A stretch of DNA of 64,000 nucleotides from Floccularia luteovirens (GCA_009739215.1 VSJF01000013.1:186001-250000); one strand, 5' to 3'. Shown: positions 1 through 11,900, counted from the first letter of the stretch. Notes: a model not told the origin generated them from the letters alone. Program-made: numbers and translations.

Positions 1-1234
1 TATAGTCCTCGTGTGATTCATGCTCTGGCTGGTTTCCGTGTGGTGTATCGGAGCGGTTCAATGGTTGTCCAAGAGGCACAGGATGTAGAAGGCTGATGAC
101 ATTATCCGACATATCTGATGCGACTATACGGAACTCTTCGAGATCCGGTAAGCGGTCAAACACGTAACGAAAATCTTTCGTACGCATATCGCTAAAGTCC
201 ATCTCCAAAACGACGAGCGGCGGGCGTGACCGCGAAATCAGACGACGTAGACCCATCCCAGTCGCATGGTCACTCCACGGGGACTGCGAATAGTCCTGCG
301 CCTCATCGTCGCTATCACCCTGCTCCTGCCGTTCGTAGTGCAAATGGAAATCGACATTAAGGTGTGCGAGGAATAAATTGCGTAATTTTGGCGCGTGTAT
401 GGAAGAGAGTAAAGCGCGTGTTGAACACGTGTTTTTTAGGTGCAGTGTGTGTAGATTGGGGAGAGAAACAACAGGGAGAGGTGTTATGAGTTTCTCGTCG
501 TCGTGTGGCCAACCAGAGAAGAAAAATGTTTCTAGTGCGGGACATACAGAGAGGAAGTCTAACACGGGCCGTGGTGCCGTATGTACACCGCCTAGCGGGC
601 CTTCAAAGATAGTGAGGTGAGTGAAACGGAGCGGTGCGAGAAGTCGTGGATGCGGCAATTTTAAAAGCCAAATGTTCATTGCTATGTCGCGTGGCCATCC
701 CAAGTAAGTAAAGGTAAAGGTATTTTTCGAAAGGATGTTGTCCGCAAGGTCATCAAGCGCATTGTCATTGATGAATATGTTCAAGTGGTTTAACATATCT
801 GGGGTGACAGTAAGTTGATGGCTACCCACATAGTCGGACCGACGTCCGGTAAGTTTGAAGCTGCGCCAACGATCAATAGACGGCAAGAGTGGAGAGAGCA
901 TGGGCAGGATGAGATCTGGGTCTGTGACCTTTAGCTCGACATCGAATGTAAGAGGTCGAGATCTTGTGACCCAAGATTCGGCCTGTTTACGGGAGCATGA
1001 GCTGGAGCGTAGACTATCGTCAAGGATGAGTCGCTGCCATATTCTTGGGGATTGGTCTACAACGTCGCGCCACCATGTGGAGACACTTCGCAAGGCAAGA
1101 GGGGCTAAAGCACTTGCAGTAGCACAGTAGGTAAAAATTTCAATGAGGATCTCGGAGGGTAGTTCGTTTATAGGTGAATTGTGGGTATTCGAGGGGGGAG
1201 TGGGGGAGAGTGTGGAGGTGGAGGAGGAAGGCAT
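1..1234 (-). CDS. F-box protein, 3' end outside the window
   Basis: An open frame runs on the minus strand from ATG at 1234 to the window edge, giving about 411 residues without a stop. A low-complexity Ser/Thr/Pro N-terminus is followed at about residues 23-60 by an F-box: an INELPSEILIEIF core, then a conserved Trp-Trp-Arg-Asp segment. The rest is leucine-rich, as in the LRR-like tail of Agaricomycete F-box proteins. F-box proteins bind Skp1 and bring substrates to SCF ubiquitin ligases; the substrate here is unknown. The gene is divergent from RPS19, with 402 bases between the start codons. It has no visible intron and is not a close paralogue of the F-box genes at 5.6 and 14 kb. The C-terminus is missing. 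Confidence 0.85.
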   Translation of the reverse strand, partial: MPSSSTSTLSPTPPSNTHNSPINELPSEILIEIFTYCATASALAPLALRSVSTWWRDVVDQSPRIWQRLILDDSLRSSSCSRKQAESWVTRSRPLTFDVELKVTDPDLILPMLSPLLPSIDRWRSFKLTGRRSDYVGSHQLTVTPDMLNHLNIFINDNALDDLADNILSKNTFTFTYLGWPRDIAMNIWLLKLPHPRLLAPLRFTHLTIFEGPLGGVHTAPRPVLDFLSVCPALETFFFSGWPHDDEKLITPLPVVSLPNLHTLHLKNTCSTRALLSSIHAPKLRNLFLAHLNVDFHLHYERQEQGDSDDEAQDYSQSPWSDHATGMGLRRLISRSRPPLVVLEMDFSDMRTKDFRYVFDRLPDLEEFRIVASDMSDNVISLLHPVPLGQPLNRSDTPHGNQPEHESHEDY

Positions 1235-1636
1235 TGGAGAGAAGGAGAGGAGGTTGATGGAAATAAAATCTTTTATTTTCCAATTAACCGGCGATCGTAG
1301 TGGGGAGTATTCACCGTGGGAATATCATAAAACCCACTCTCACCATCATTTACTTCCGACAGCAAGCATCGACATCTTTGATCTCGTATGGTCCCTTATC
1401 AGCTTCTTTTACAGGCCATTCACACTCAACGGACCTCATGAATACAGGGTTTAAATATTGATACAGTGCTAAATTTGCTGACTAAGCGGCCCGCCCCGAA
1501 GAACTATACAATTATACGGCATCTTCCGAAGCCGCCACTACTGGCAACAAATGATGACCAAACCACATACACAGAAAGCTGCCAACGTCGTGCCCGCCGA
1601 CCTCGCGCTCATTTCCTCAAACAATAACATAAAATC
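1235..1636. promoter_or_regulatory. Divergent promoter region, F-box gene / RPS19
   Basis: This 402-base stretch separates the start codons of the divergent F-box gene and RPS19 and must hold both promoters and leaders. The last 100 bases before the RPS19 ATG are rich in short pyrimidine tracts. I see no open frame of note and no motif I can name with confidence. Confidence 0.5.
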
Positions 1637-2194
1637 ATGCCGGGAGTAAGAGATATCAGGTGAGCCTCGACAATTGGCTTTGATTTCAAGGTCAGGATGT
1701 TGATCCTGGTGTATTCTTCCACCTTCAGTGCAGATGCATTCATCACTGCGTACGCTTCCCATCTTAAGCGTTCAGGTAAACTAGAAGTGCCCATATGGGT
1801 CGATCTCGTGAAAACTGGCTCTTTCAAAGAGTTGGCCCCTTATGATCCCGATTGGTATTACGTTCGGGCAGGTGTGTCTATGATTTTTTCCATCGCTTAT
1901 ATGCTAAAGTGCTTTCTTCTTATAGCTGCTGTCGCACGGCATATCTATCTGCGCAAAGACGTTGGTATCGGAGCCCTGATAAAACTCCATGGTGGACGCA
2001 ACCGCCGTGGAAACCGCCCATCGCACCATGCCGACTCTTCGTCTTCTGTTCAACGCAGAATCTGTCAGTCACTTGAGAAGATTGGTGTTCTGGAGAAGTC
2101 AGACAATGGAGGACGAAGAATCTCGCAGGATGGTCAACGGGATTTGGACCGAATTGCTACAGCAGTGGTTGAGGCTGCTAAGGAGGAAGAAGAG

Positions 2195-2226
<32 letters not shown>

Positions 2227-2236
2227 AGAAGAGTAG
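1637..2236 (+). CDS. RPS19: 40S ribosomal protein S19 (eS19)
   Basis: Three exons (1637-1659, 1729-1871, 1926-2236) encode a 158-residue protein starting MPGVRDIS. The sequence is typical eS19 throughout: SADAFITAYASHLKRSGK, VPIWVDLVKTGSFKELAPYD, the ARHIYLRKDVGIGAL helix, the GGRNRRGNRPSHHAD loop and RRISQDGQRDLDRIA. The protein is a structural part of the small ribosomal subunit and is needed for 18S rRNA maturation. Both introns are GT-AG (69 and 54 bases) and fall early in the gene. The odd feature is the end of the protein: after EAAK the reading frame is a run of about 17 glutamates before the stop, longer than the short acidic end I would expect. The purine-rich tract continues in frame to the TAG. 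Confidence 0.95.
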
Positions 2237-3369
2237 ACGATTATCTTTTGGTGGTTTGGTTGTCTGCGCGCTTACGGTCTGTCCCTCTGCGCCTCTCCTA
2301 CTTCGAGACACCAAGTCAGATTTTTGCATGTTTTCTTATTTTTTACGGATGCAGCATGCACGACACTAAAATAACGATTCCTTCATATTACACTCTCGAG
2401 TCGTCAGGTGTTCATATGAATCTGTTAAATATTGACATGGTTTGTATCATCACTGTGAAAAAAAAAGATAAAAGCTCCCTTTTACAACGAATCTACATGT
2501 AAGAGGAACACCTAAGATGGATGGAATCTGGCCGATTTCTTAGGACATTCGGGGTATACATAATTTTAACGAAAAGTTGGATCATCATTATTTCTATTTA
2601 CAGAGTTGACTACCTATCCTGCTATTGTGAGACCATGTAGTCGTTTGGTAAGTTCTTCAACTGCATTGACTTGATTCGTCACCACCCACAGTACATTTAA
2701 AAATCAGAGAAGGGCACAGGAGTAAAGAGAAGAAGTAGAAGATCATTTAACCAGCTGAAAGTGAGTCAAGTTTCCAAGTAGTTCTCGAGTTATGGGAGAA
2801 TATTTTAGAATTGTTCAACTCCCCCTAGTGATAGTGGTTATTGGTGTTTCCCTCTTCAGATCCTTCCTGTTCGCTTCTACCCACCTATCTTAGCTGCTGT
2901 TGAAGTAGTCATTGTCTCCATTTGGGGTTCCTGAATCATCGCCATCGTCACTATCACTCCAGTCAGAGGAGTAATCAATCGGTTCTTTGTAGGTTTCTTC
3001 GTTTCTACCTGTTTCGTGTTTTGCACAATGATAATCTTCTTCCTACCTTGTTTGTAGATCGTGGCGTCCGTGGCGATACTCATTAATTGTAACCCTACAT
3101 GCCCAATAAAGTAGTCTTTCGATTCTGTATCGTTTGGTAACGCGTATATCGATTTTTTCTTCCATAATTGCTTGTAGTTTACATAGGATGCAATGTTTTA
3201 TATGCTCTGCTTTTAAGTAGTGTGCAGGAATGTGGATCGCCGAATCTCTTTTGTTATAACCGTATATTGTGTTCCAAAGCTCTCCGGTGCGTTTGTTGGC
3301 GGGACTTCTTGATATATATATTCTACTTTCTCATTACTTTTAAGTCCGTTGTACGTTTGTTTCTAATTC
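2237..3369. other. No gene seen
   Basis: These 1.13 kb downstream of RPS19 hold only short, unsupported open frames. The first part must contain the RPS19 3' UTR. The last part (from about 3.3 kb) runs into a decayed GNAT copy. Confidence 0.5.
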
Positions 3370-3632
3370 GCACCGTTCTACAGATTCAACTAGGTCTTTT
3401 GGTTCACGTTTGAACTTCTTGAGTGGGTTAAACTGTGTGAATCTTTGTGAGTTGGGACCTTTTGGTAAGTACACCTGCCGCTGCTGGTATGGCTTGATTG
3501 GTGAAGTGGCTTTGTGAGGGAGGACAAACACCGAAAGAGAACGTGGGGTACAACCGACTGGAGAGATTCAATACCAATGTCAATATTGGAGGATGAATGA
3601 AGAGAGAGGACAAAGACAGCATAGTTGGCATT
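3370..3632 (+). pseudogene. GNAT acetyltransferase relic, 3' end only
   Basis: This is a decayed duplicate of the 3' end of the GNAT gene at 4186. The end of exon 1 can be recognised, with a LCESL sequence just before a gtgagt donor at about 3450. An intron of the same position and layout follows. Exon 2 then reads GFVREDKHRKRTWGTT-DWRDS-MSILEDE and runs into a stop. The sequence after the stop also resembles the downstream flank of the 4186 gene. No 5' part (TERLLLR start, acetyl-CoA motif) is visible upstream, and what remains of exon 1 is broken by stops. Confidence 0.7.
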
Positions 3633-4185
3633 CACAACATGATTTTTCTGATTTAAACCGTTCAAGCTACACAGGACTATGTCATATTTACATATCTTCT
3701 TCAACATCGCATTGTGGGTATGGAAGCGGTTTTTAAAAGCAGCTCCGAGGTAGTTTGATGCTAGACTTGTAGTTAACATAATTATCTCAGTAGAGGGTAT
3801 CAGTACCCACTACCATTGAGAGGACTCCACATGCCATGCCCAGCAAACAAACTCACAATAAGTGGTTCCTCGTCCAAGTCAAAATTGTTCCCGACGGGTT
3901 GAAGCATAGGTAAAGGGTTCGTGTCAGAGGCGAGTCAACGTTGTGAGATAGTTAAGTTCTTCGGGTAACCCATGTAGCCAACCATCATGCTGCTCCTGTA
4001 GTCAATGCGGGACTTGATCGATGATCTCTGCAGTAAAGTAAAACATACGATGAGTGGTACCAGTACTAGCGATATTAATAACACAGAAGACCATGTGGTT
4101 TCTCATGTTTGGAAATATCCCCGAACACCCACAATTTGTATGCATAATCGAAAGTCCCATCCACCTTTGCCACAACCAAACCTAT
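3633..4185. other. No gene seen; upstream of GNAT gene
   Basis: There is no convincing frame here. The first part continues the homology to the flank of the next GNAT copy. The rest must hold the promoter of the gene starting at 4186. Confidence 0.45.
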
Positions 4186-4787
4186 ATGTTCATTACAGAA
4201 CGACTTTTACTTCGAGCAGTCAAACCATCGGACAAAGATGGACTTGACAAGATATTCCAGAATTTCCATGACGCACTAATGCTCACAACCTTTCCCCCTG
4301 TTCCCCATAGCATGGAGTTTGCAGACTTCGTGTATGGTCGTGCATTACAGGGGACGATGTTTTGTGTAGCCGAAGAACTCGAGACACCAGGCATCTTTAT
4401 CGGGTTCGTTTCGATAAATAACCCACCCAATCCGCGAAATCGACTTGGGACATTAGGGATTGCTTTGTTGCCCGAGTTCCAAAGCAAGGGATATGGGACG
4501 GAGTTGACGGGATTCCTTATCAACTATGGGTTTAAGAATCTGGGTCTGCACAGAATGGATCTTTTGGTTTTGCCAGAAAATGCAAGGGCAGTTAAATTGT
4601 ACGAGTCTCTGTGAGTTATCCCTTCTGATATATACACCTACCGCTTCTGATACGGCTTTATTTGTGAAGTGGTTTTGTGAGGGAGGGCAACCAACGAAAG
4701 AGATCATGGGGCACAACTTATTGGAGAGATTATATAATGATGTCAATGCTGGAGGATGAATGGAGAGAGAGGACAAAGATGGCATAG
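4186..4787 (+). CDS. GNAT acetyltransferase (RimJ/RimL-like), copy 1
   Basis: Two exons (4186-4610, 4670-4787) give 180 residues. I chose the start because all copies in this island begin MF.TERLLLR. The protein has the RimJ/RimL-type GNAT layout (Acetyltransf_3-like): N-terminal TERLLLRAVKPSDKDGL, a central MFCVAEELETPG strand, IGFVSI, then the acetyl-CoA pyrophosphate-binding motif Q-S-K-G-Y-G at about residues 108-113, and a C-terminal GFVREGNQRKRSWG / MMSMLEDEW segment in exon 2. The intron is in phase 2 just after LYESL, as in every sister copy. The family N-acetylates small molecules, peptides or proteins; the substrate here is unknown. The frame is complete and the motif intact, so it may be active. 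Confidence 0.85.
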
Positions 4788-5094
4788 TTGGCAATACTTC
4801 CAAGATTTTTCTTATATGTATCGTTCAGACCGTATTGCATTACATGCCACATTTACCACAAGACCTCTTCGCTAATGAAGTTCACCAGCATGAGAAGTGA
4901 GAACCAGTACATCTCGGAATGGGACTCATGAAAAGAGGATCTTCGTCCAGTGAAGTTGTAATACAAGTTAACACTTCTTCAAATTCAATGATTCGCTTTG
5001 CATTTGTTGACTATATATACGTGTCCCAAACTCGATAACCAGGATAGATAATTTACTCGACCTCCCTGATACTCGTTCAAATACATGCTATGAC
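4788..5094. other. No gene seen
   Basis: This spacer between the GNAT gene and an F-box relic has no supported frame or motif. Confidence 0.4.
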
Positions 5095-5409
5095 TAGAAG
5101 AACAAGATAAGCTCTCTGACAACTGCCTTAAACCTAGGAGATGACTGTTCTTCAACAGTTTATTACTGACTTGTGAAGGCAAAGAGCGCATGGTGTACTG
5201 TCCTTTACCGGGGATCTGTGTATCAGGAGGATCCCAGGTGCAGATGATATCTCTTGTGAAGAAACGTCTTTCAATAAGTAACCCATTGAAAAAAGTCCAT
5301 ATGTGTTCATTGTTTGAATAATTTGGAGGAGTTGGAATTATCTGAACCTAGTGCCAGCGAACCAAAGACGTCTGACAACGAATCCAGTAGCTCTGGGGAT
5401 GACTAGTAT
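5095..5409 (+). pseudogene. F-box protein relic, C-terminal fragment (third copy)
   Basis: This stretch matches the last fifth of the 680-residue F-box protein encoded at 14039-16081, but is strongly diverged. Corresponding pieces in order are a FFN-LLL ... MVYCPLPG segment, then GADDISLVKKRLS ... NPLKKVHMC (matching GADMVSLVAKRRS ... PLKQVRMC), then an acidic end EPSASEPKTSDNESSSSGDD before a stop. The pieces lie in more than one frame and a TGA interrupts after the VHMC segment. No 5' part is visible. It points to at least three F-box copies in the past. Confidence 0.65.
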
Positions 5410-5540
5410 GGTATGACTGATAAGATTGATGACCAAAACTTGTACTAAGCAACTCTATCAAGTTCATCTCAAAAATTTTGTTCCTGTACACGTCCTACAG
5501 TTCTTCATTCTTGTAGGAACACAGTTTTACGACACTGTTA

Positions 5541-8282
5541 TTCAATTCACTAAATGCAAATACAGAACTGCCAACTCTGAACCATCACAATGAAGAAACC
5601 CCCACAAAATTGTGGTTCGAGTTCTACTACTCCCGGACCAACACCAGATTTGACACATTCAATATGATCTACTGTCAATTCCGACATTGCTGCCAAAGCA
5701 CAAAACATCCCCCCCAGACCCAATGCCCACCCCTGTCCAAGCAATGGAATGCGCCACGGCCGAGCTGCTCGCAAACAATCCATTCGTAGCTCCACCTTCT
5801 GGCGCATGTCTTATCAACAAAATACCTCCAGAGCTTCTAGCTCATATCTTTCGGCTCGGTATGACTATGGAAGAGGAAGAGAAAGATAAGGAGTTATGGA
5901 AAGATGATGAGATGGAAAGCATGGTTGATGCAGATGGCGATCCATCATCAGTAGACTTCCCAATGGCTGACATTTCGGGTACCAAATCACTAGGATGCGG
6001 AGAACCCGATACAAATTTAATAGATGAAGATGACAATGCAAACTGGACGGATGTTTCCTGGTTGAGTGATACCACCTCTAAGAGCAATGAAGATAGCGAT
6101 TTTGATAGTGAATCGGATGAAAAACCCACTTTGCCATTCCAAGTGTTAGTCTCACATGTATGTCAGCACTGGCGAGATGTTGCTCTATCTGAAGCTTCCT
6201 TATGGTCCAAAATCAACTTCTTTGTCCCTCTGTCATTTGAAAAATATGCCGCATACATTTCTCAGACACGCAGACAGCCAATTGATGTCACTATTGATTG
6301 TACATTTCCTGATGGCTCCTCCGAATATGACCACACACAGGATGTAGCACAATTACCATTTGAAGTTGCGGAAGACCCGTCTCCCGCCGAGGCCAAGGAA
6401 CATGTATCCACAACGCCAGATCGGAATAGCAACACTAGATCATCCTCTTCCAAGCCACAATTTATGTCGTGTGAGGACCTCGTAAAAATACTCGATTTTG
6501 TGATTCCATATGTTGCGAGATGGCGAGCGTTTGCAGTCAGTGTGAGTGTGTATAGTTACATGTATATCGTGTTGCAGCGTCTCGCTGCATGTGGCCCAGC
6601 ACTGTGTCTTGAACTACTCAAGTTGCACCACTACCACAATTGGGTTGACAATGAAGATTTCATGCCACCTGACCTTGTTACACGATTTGTGCCTTTCAGT
6701 GGAATGGGGAGTGACACTGCCAGGCATAACTGTCCACGGCTTGAGTATGTAACCTTGTGGGGGGTACATCTGGATTGGGCCAGTTGTCATGGGTTGCTGA
6801 GTGGACTACACACCCTGGAACTTACCTACCATGTGATGAACATATGCCCGTCGTACTGGGTATTTCGTGACATCATTTCGAGCTCGCCGCAGTTGCATAC
6901 CCTCAATCTTTGTCTTTCCGGACCAACGCAAAAATAGCGGTTGATTATGCTTGGGGACCAGCCACCAGATACTCAGGGAGAGACCAACAAAGACTTATGG
7001 TGGGGTGACTCAATCAAGATCACAACACTGAAAGAACTTGTTTTATGCTACCACAACCCAGACTATGCAGTAGCACTAGTGCAACATCTATATTTACCCA
7101 ATCTGAACAAACTCACTCTCAACTACGAGGACCAAGATTACACCATGCTTGGTCATGCACTTGCTCAGCCTGTGCGCAACTCTGGTCATACCCGCTCTTT
7201 ACTTAGTAGGGTAAAATATCTCAAGCTTTTAGCGTTTCGCTGCAACGAGGACGCAGCACGAGTAATGCTGGAACAGTTATCAAGACTCCGTAACTTGAAT
7301 ATGAATGTTTTGGAGATTGAGGAATGGGTCTTCTTCAACAAATTGATGCTACAGCATGAAGGTGCGCAAGGGATGCTTTACTGCCCATTGCTGCATACTC
7401 TATCGACTGGATGTGTATCCGGTGATGAGATGGTGTCTCTTGTCACAAAACATCACTCAGCAGGTTGCCCATTAAAGCAAGTTCATATGTGCACGTCGGA
7501 CTTTATTGGTGTTAGGGAGATGGGGTGGTTAAAACAAAATTTAGATCTGTTCGAATTTTATCCCATCTAGTGACTCAGAAGATGGAGACTCGTTAGATGA
7601 ATGAAGGTGAATGAGGAGGGAATTTTTTAGTCTTACTATGTAGTACTAATCTCAAATATTTCAGTTTTCTCTTGGTGGTATTATGGATTCATAGAAGCAC
7701 AATTACATTTTGTGTTGATAATTTGTTTAGGGCATACATATGTATTTGAATCACATGGAGATCTAGGTCCGCAAAATGTTCGATTTTTGCCTATGTATCG
7801 CATCCACGACTTTCAAATTTGAGTCAGAGGAAAGATTCCTACATAACTGACCCAGAACCCACAGAACAATATACACACATCCACACATCCGAACCTCTCG
7901 ATTATGTTTGCCACAGAAAGACTCCTGCTTCGACCAGTCAAACCATCAGACGCAGATGGTCTCGACCTCATGTTCAAAAATCTTCTCTGCTCATTTCAAC
8001 CTCTTTGATGGTTTTCCTGTCCCAAAGAAAATGTCTTTCATTAATGGTGTACTTAGTTATCTATCACGAGGATTGATGTTCTGCACAGTGGAAGAGCTCC
8101 ATGCCCCGGGCGTCTTCATCGGATTCGTTTCGCTGAATAAAGAAAACCCTCGCAATCGGCTTGGATCGTTGGTGATTGGCCTGTTACCCGATTTCCAGAG
8201 AAAAGGATATGGAAAAGAGATGACGCGATTCATTGTGGACTATGGGTTCAAAAACTTTGGTCAGCATAGAGTGGAACTGGAG
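5541..8282 (+). repeat. Segmental duplication, copy A (F-box + GNAT unit)
   Basis: About 2.74 kb closely similar to 13990-16753. It covers the F-box gene, the intergenic spacer (289 versus 293 bases between F-box stop and GNAT start) and most of GNAT exon 1. The match starts at a TTCAATTC-AATGCAAA string upstream of the F-box ATG and ends at the RVELE segment of the GNAT domain. It includes non-coding sequence, so this is a duplicated DNA block rather than two conserved genes. Confidence 0.9.
5590..7614 (+). pseudogene. F-box protein pseudogene (duplicate of 14039-16081)
   Basis: Compared with the intact 680-residue sister, this copy has a CGA-to-TGA stop near codon 26 (about 5667), a two-base deletion at about 5710 that shifts the frame, an in-frame loss in the acidic region (about 6053), a CAG-to-TAG stop at about 6936 and a one-base shift near the end (about 7565). 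Two long open stretches remain: 5687-6937 (416 codons) and 6941-7570 (209 codons). They still show INKIPPELLAHIFRLGM, LPFQVLVSHVCQHWRDVAL and the leucine-rich tail. Two of the lesions are substitutions to stop codons, so assembly indels cannot explain the loss of the full-length protein. Confidence 0.9.
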
Positions 8283-8509
8283 GTTTACGAAGGAAACGAT
8301 AAGGCTATCAAACTGTATAAAACCATGTAAGTTTTTGGGGCTTGATTCCGTTTGATTTGCTGGGAAATTCAAAAACGATTCAAAGTGGATTCGTGGAAGA
8401 GGGGAGAGCAAGAAAGAGAATGTGGGGAACAACTGATTGGAAAGATGGAATAATAATGTCCATCTTGGAGGACGAGTGGAAATTGCGAGCTGGAGCTATA
8501 CATATATAA
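7904..8509 (+). pseudogene. GNAT acetyltransferase, frameshifted (copy 2)
   Basis: The start (MFATERLLLRPVKPSDADGL) is intact, but an extra T in the CTTCTC stretch at about 7985 shifts the frame. The rest of the protein continues in the next frame with MFCTVEELHAPG, IGFVSLN, the acetyl-CoA motif Q-R-K-G-Y-G and RVELEVYEGND. Exon 1 ends at 8326; exon 2 (8386-8509) encodes GFVEEGRARKRMWG ... MSILEDEW. Apart from the single shift, the intron and exon 2 are well preserved, so it is recent or may even be an assembly error. It lies 289 bases downstream of the F-box pseudogene, as in the sister unit. Confidence 0.8.
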
Positions 8510-8978
8510 TTAAGTAAATTGCCGCCAATCCTATGAATGATGAGATACAAAACTGCATCAGTGCCTCCCTCGCCATTCGAAACCAATTGACAATGATTTG
8601 ATCCTAAGTTTATTCAATAGCCTCACCTCAGTACCTGTACTTATACGTATGTATTGGTACCCTTTCAACAGACGTCATGTTAGTCTTCGGCAGTACACTT
8701 GGAAGAGGAGCGGAAGCTGCAGGCTATTTATTGAGATGCAGTTTTGTTTCATCAGTGTATTCTTCCTTCTGCCGGTTTTATGCATTCGAGGTGATGACTC
8801 GTGCAGATATGACGATATCATCAGTATGTTCTAAACCAGTTAGCTAGCCTGTTGCTGTCCGCTCCAGACTCGTTTTACTGTGGTAATGAATTTCGGTTTT
8901 ATACCTTACAATTGGTGGAAGTGATGAGATGTATCGCGTTCATGGAGATCACTGTCGTACATTGGGGAATATAAGGAT
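8510..8978. other. No gene seen
   Basis: This is a convergent spacer between a plus-strand GNAT pseudogene and the 3' end of the minus-strand NLR gene. No supported frame or repeat is present. Confidence 0.4.
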
Positions 8979-11900
8979 CTATGAATCTGTTGTCGTATCT
9001 ACAGAACTTTCCTCGATGTGTAAAATGTCTAGATGCCCAGAGTCCTTACCAACAACATAATAATTGCCCCACCGCGCAATGGGTTCTTGGTATCTCTTCT
9101 GTACCCAAAACAATCTCTTCCCATCCCGCTCGCGTATAATCCACCCATCCTTATGGAAATCCATCCTCTGTTCTATCTCAGTTTTCCACTTGTGCTGCAT
9201 GAAGTCGACTTTCTCCCCTTCCTTCCATCTGAATATTGCTTCATCTGTGACGCTACGGAAATATAACAATATGTTGTCATGCGAAAACTCTACATCCCAA
9301 AATGTCGCATTGTTGCTGAGTTCCAGATATCTCGCGACCTCGCCTGTCACTGCATCGAATACACCTAACCCTTGTGTTCGTATTAGTACCAGGATCATAC
9401 ACCCGACCCGCAATCCATAGTCCATCGGAGGACCATGCGATTTTATCATTGGCATTGTTTGCAGTAGATATGCTCTGCACAAAAGCAGGTTCAGTTGTCA
9501 TGATATCCCATATAGAAGTCTTGCCATATTCAGTGACCGCAATCTTCTGCGCATCAGGGGAGAAGGCAACGTTACTAGCGAAATATCCCCGAATCACGCA
9601 TAATAGTGATGCAGATTTGAGAGACCAGATACTGACTGCATCCCCAGACACAGCTGCTACTCGTGAGCCGTCCAAGGAGATGGCTACAAAAAATATTTTT
9701 GTTTCGTGTTTCATAATTGATAATGATGATGACGATGGATTGGATGACGTGGATCCGTGGTTTTGGTGCAAGCACGAGAGATGAGTCCCACATATCGATT
9801 GTGCCAAACGAAGTAAGGAGCCGATGGTCATCGGGGGAGAATGATGCGCTGTTACGAAAATAGCCTTCGAAAGAACCAAGTAAATCCCAAGATTTCGTGT
9901 TAAAGAAGTGGATTTTATCAGCAGTAGACGAGGCAAGAATTTCTCCATTTTGGGATACAGCAATGCCATCGGCGTAAGTCTTGCCATCCTCTGTGACCGT
10001 GGATTCCAGTCTGACTTTGGGAGTGCATTCGCCAGACTTGAGGTCCCATACGTAGATTCGCATCGTCGAACCCACAGAAGGCAAACTGTGAGTCACCGTG
10101 TAGAAACGCAGCTGCGTACAAAGTAGATTGTACAGGAAGCTCCTTCAAAATCCGGCCATTCTTGCATCCAATATCCCATAATCGAAGTTTTCCATTATAG
10201 TCTACTGCACTGGTTCAGGTCCTTCGATATCGCCAACACGGTCTTTATTCTAGGAATGGACATTCTTCTCTTCAACTCCTTACCAATCACGATGTCCCAT
10301 ACATGTACCCCACCAGGCTTAGCCCCAATTACAACCTGCGTTCCGTCTCGACTCCACGATATCGCATACACCTTACAATGTCTGATTTGAACCTCTTGCA
10401 CATGTACCTGTGCACCAGACGTAGCGTTCCAGATGCGAATTGTCCCGTCAGCTGAACCAGAAGCAAGTGACTCCCCATCAGGGGCCCATGCAACACAGCA
10501 GACACTTTCAGTATGCCCTACCAAGATTCTCTTCGATAATCCAATACTAGCATCCCAAAGGCACACGTCCCCATATTCTGACCCAGATGCGATCAAAGTC
10601 CCATTGGGGGAAAGCACCGCACGACAATTTCTTGCATCTACTAGGATCGAGTGGAGACGAGCACCCCATGCTGAATGTCGAGGCATCAACGACTTGATAA
10701 TAGTGTGATCATGGGTTGGAATCTTGCCAAAGTCGCTGTAGTGGGTGGCGAGCATACATGATGGTGCGAATGGGAATGCAGAGATATACAAGTGCTCGGG
10801 ACAGTCATTGATGGGTGTGTAACACTGTATAACTAGCCGGTGCATGTCATCGATTAACTGGATGACTTCATTCCTGTCCCCGTTGTGCATGTGAATCTAT
10901 GAACCATATTTCGGCCTTCCTTATATTACCTGAATCAATCAAATACACACCTCACACCATGAAAGCGCCGCACGCAAAGCCGGAACACCAGCCTCAAGCT
11001 GGTTCATGTAACTCAGCACCTCCACCCACACTAGTAGCTTCGTCCGCACGAACTCCACTATGGCATCCAAGATATCCTGACCCGGATTATCGCATTGAGA
11101 TAGATGGGTGGCCCAATAAACACAAGAATACTGTAAACTTGGTCGGACATATTTCTTGACAGAATCGTGCAGGCCAGGGATGTCCGATTTCATTTTCGTT
11201 GGATTATCCAGCTTACAAATGTTCCTTTTTGGTGGATTCCTCGTATTCATCACTTCTAGGCAAGTCAATGCAAGACAGGCAGGTAGGTAGGACAGATAGG
11301 GTCAATGTAGAACTTGGAGTCAGTACAGCGTTCGTTATTAATGAGAAATTCCGGGAAGCTGGCATGTAGCATTCGAATATTGGCACCGTCTAGTTCCGAT
11401 TTCAGGATGACCGAACCCAGCCGAGCCAAAATATCCCGGAGAAATGGCATTGGAACACCAACTAAATCATTCAGCCCGTATGTCGATACATGGTCTTGAA
11501 GTAAGGCAAGACTGCCAAGTACAATTTGAATATACTTCTTCATGTCTGGAATGTCGAGGTTATCATCATTGAGCGCATTCTGCAATACAGCGATATATAA
11601 TCGATCGAGATTCTTCAGAGTGAATGATGCAACTGATGAATTATCAGATAGGATTGCTTTGAGGATGTCAACTGCATGATACGGATTGTTATCAATAAAT
11701 TTGACGATGGTGTCAGCATAAATAAATAAGCCGGCAGCTAGATTGGTAAGGCCTTCAACAACACTAGGGATGTTGCGGAATATGGTCTCCCAGCTGCTGT
11801 GATCCTTCAATTTCGTCTCTATGAATAGTTTGATGTCTTCGTCAACAATTTGTCTCAGTATTTCGTGTAATTTGAATGGCTTTGATACGTTGCGAAGCTT

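Noticed and set aside
2099..2329. Leu/Phe-rich frame on the minus strand
   Set aside because: It is the reverse reading of the RPS19 poly-Glu tract; low complexity, not a membrane protein.
9374..9784. 136-codon plus-strand frame opposite the NLR WD40 part
   Set aside because: Antisense to WD40 repeats that are clearly readable on the minus strand.
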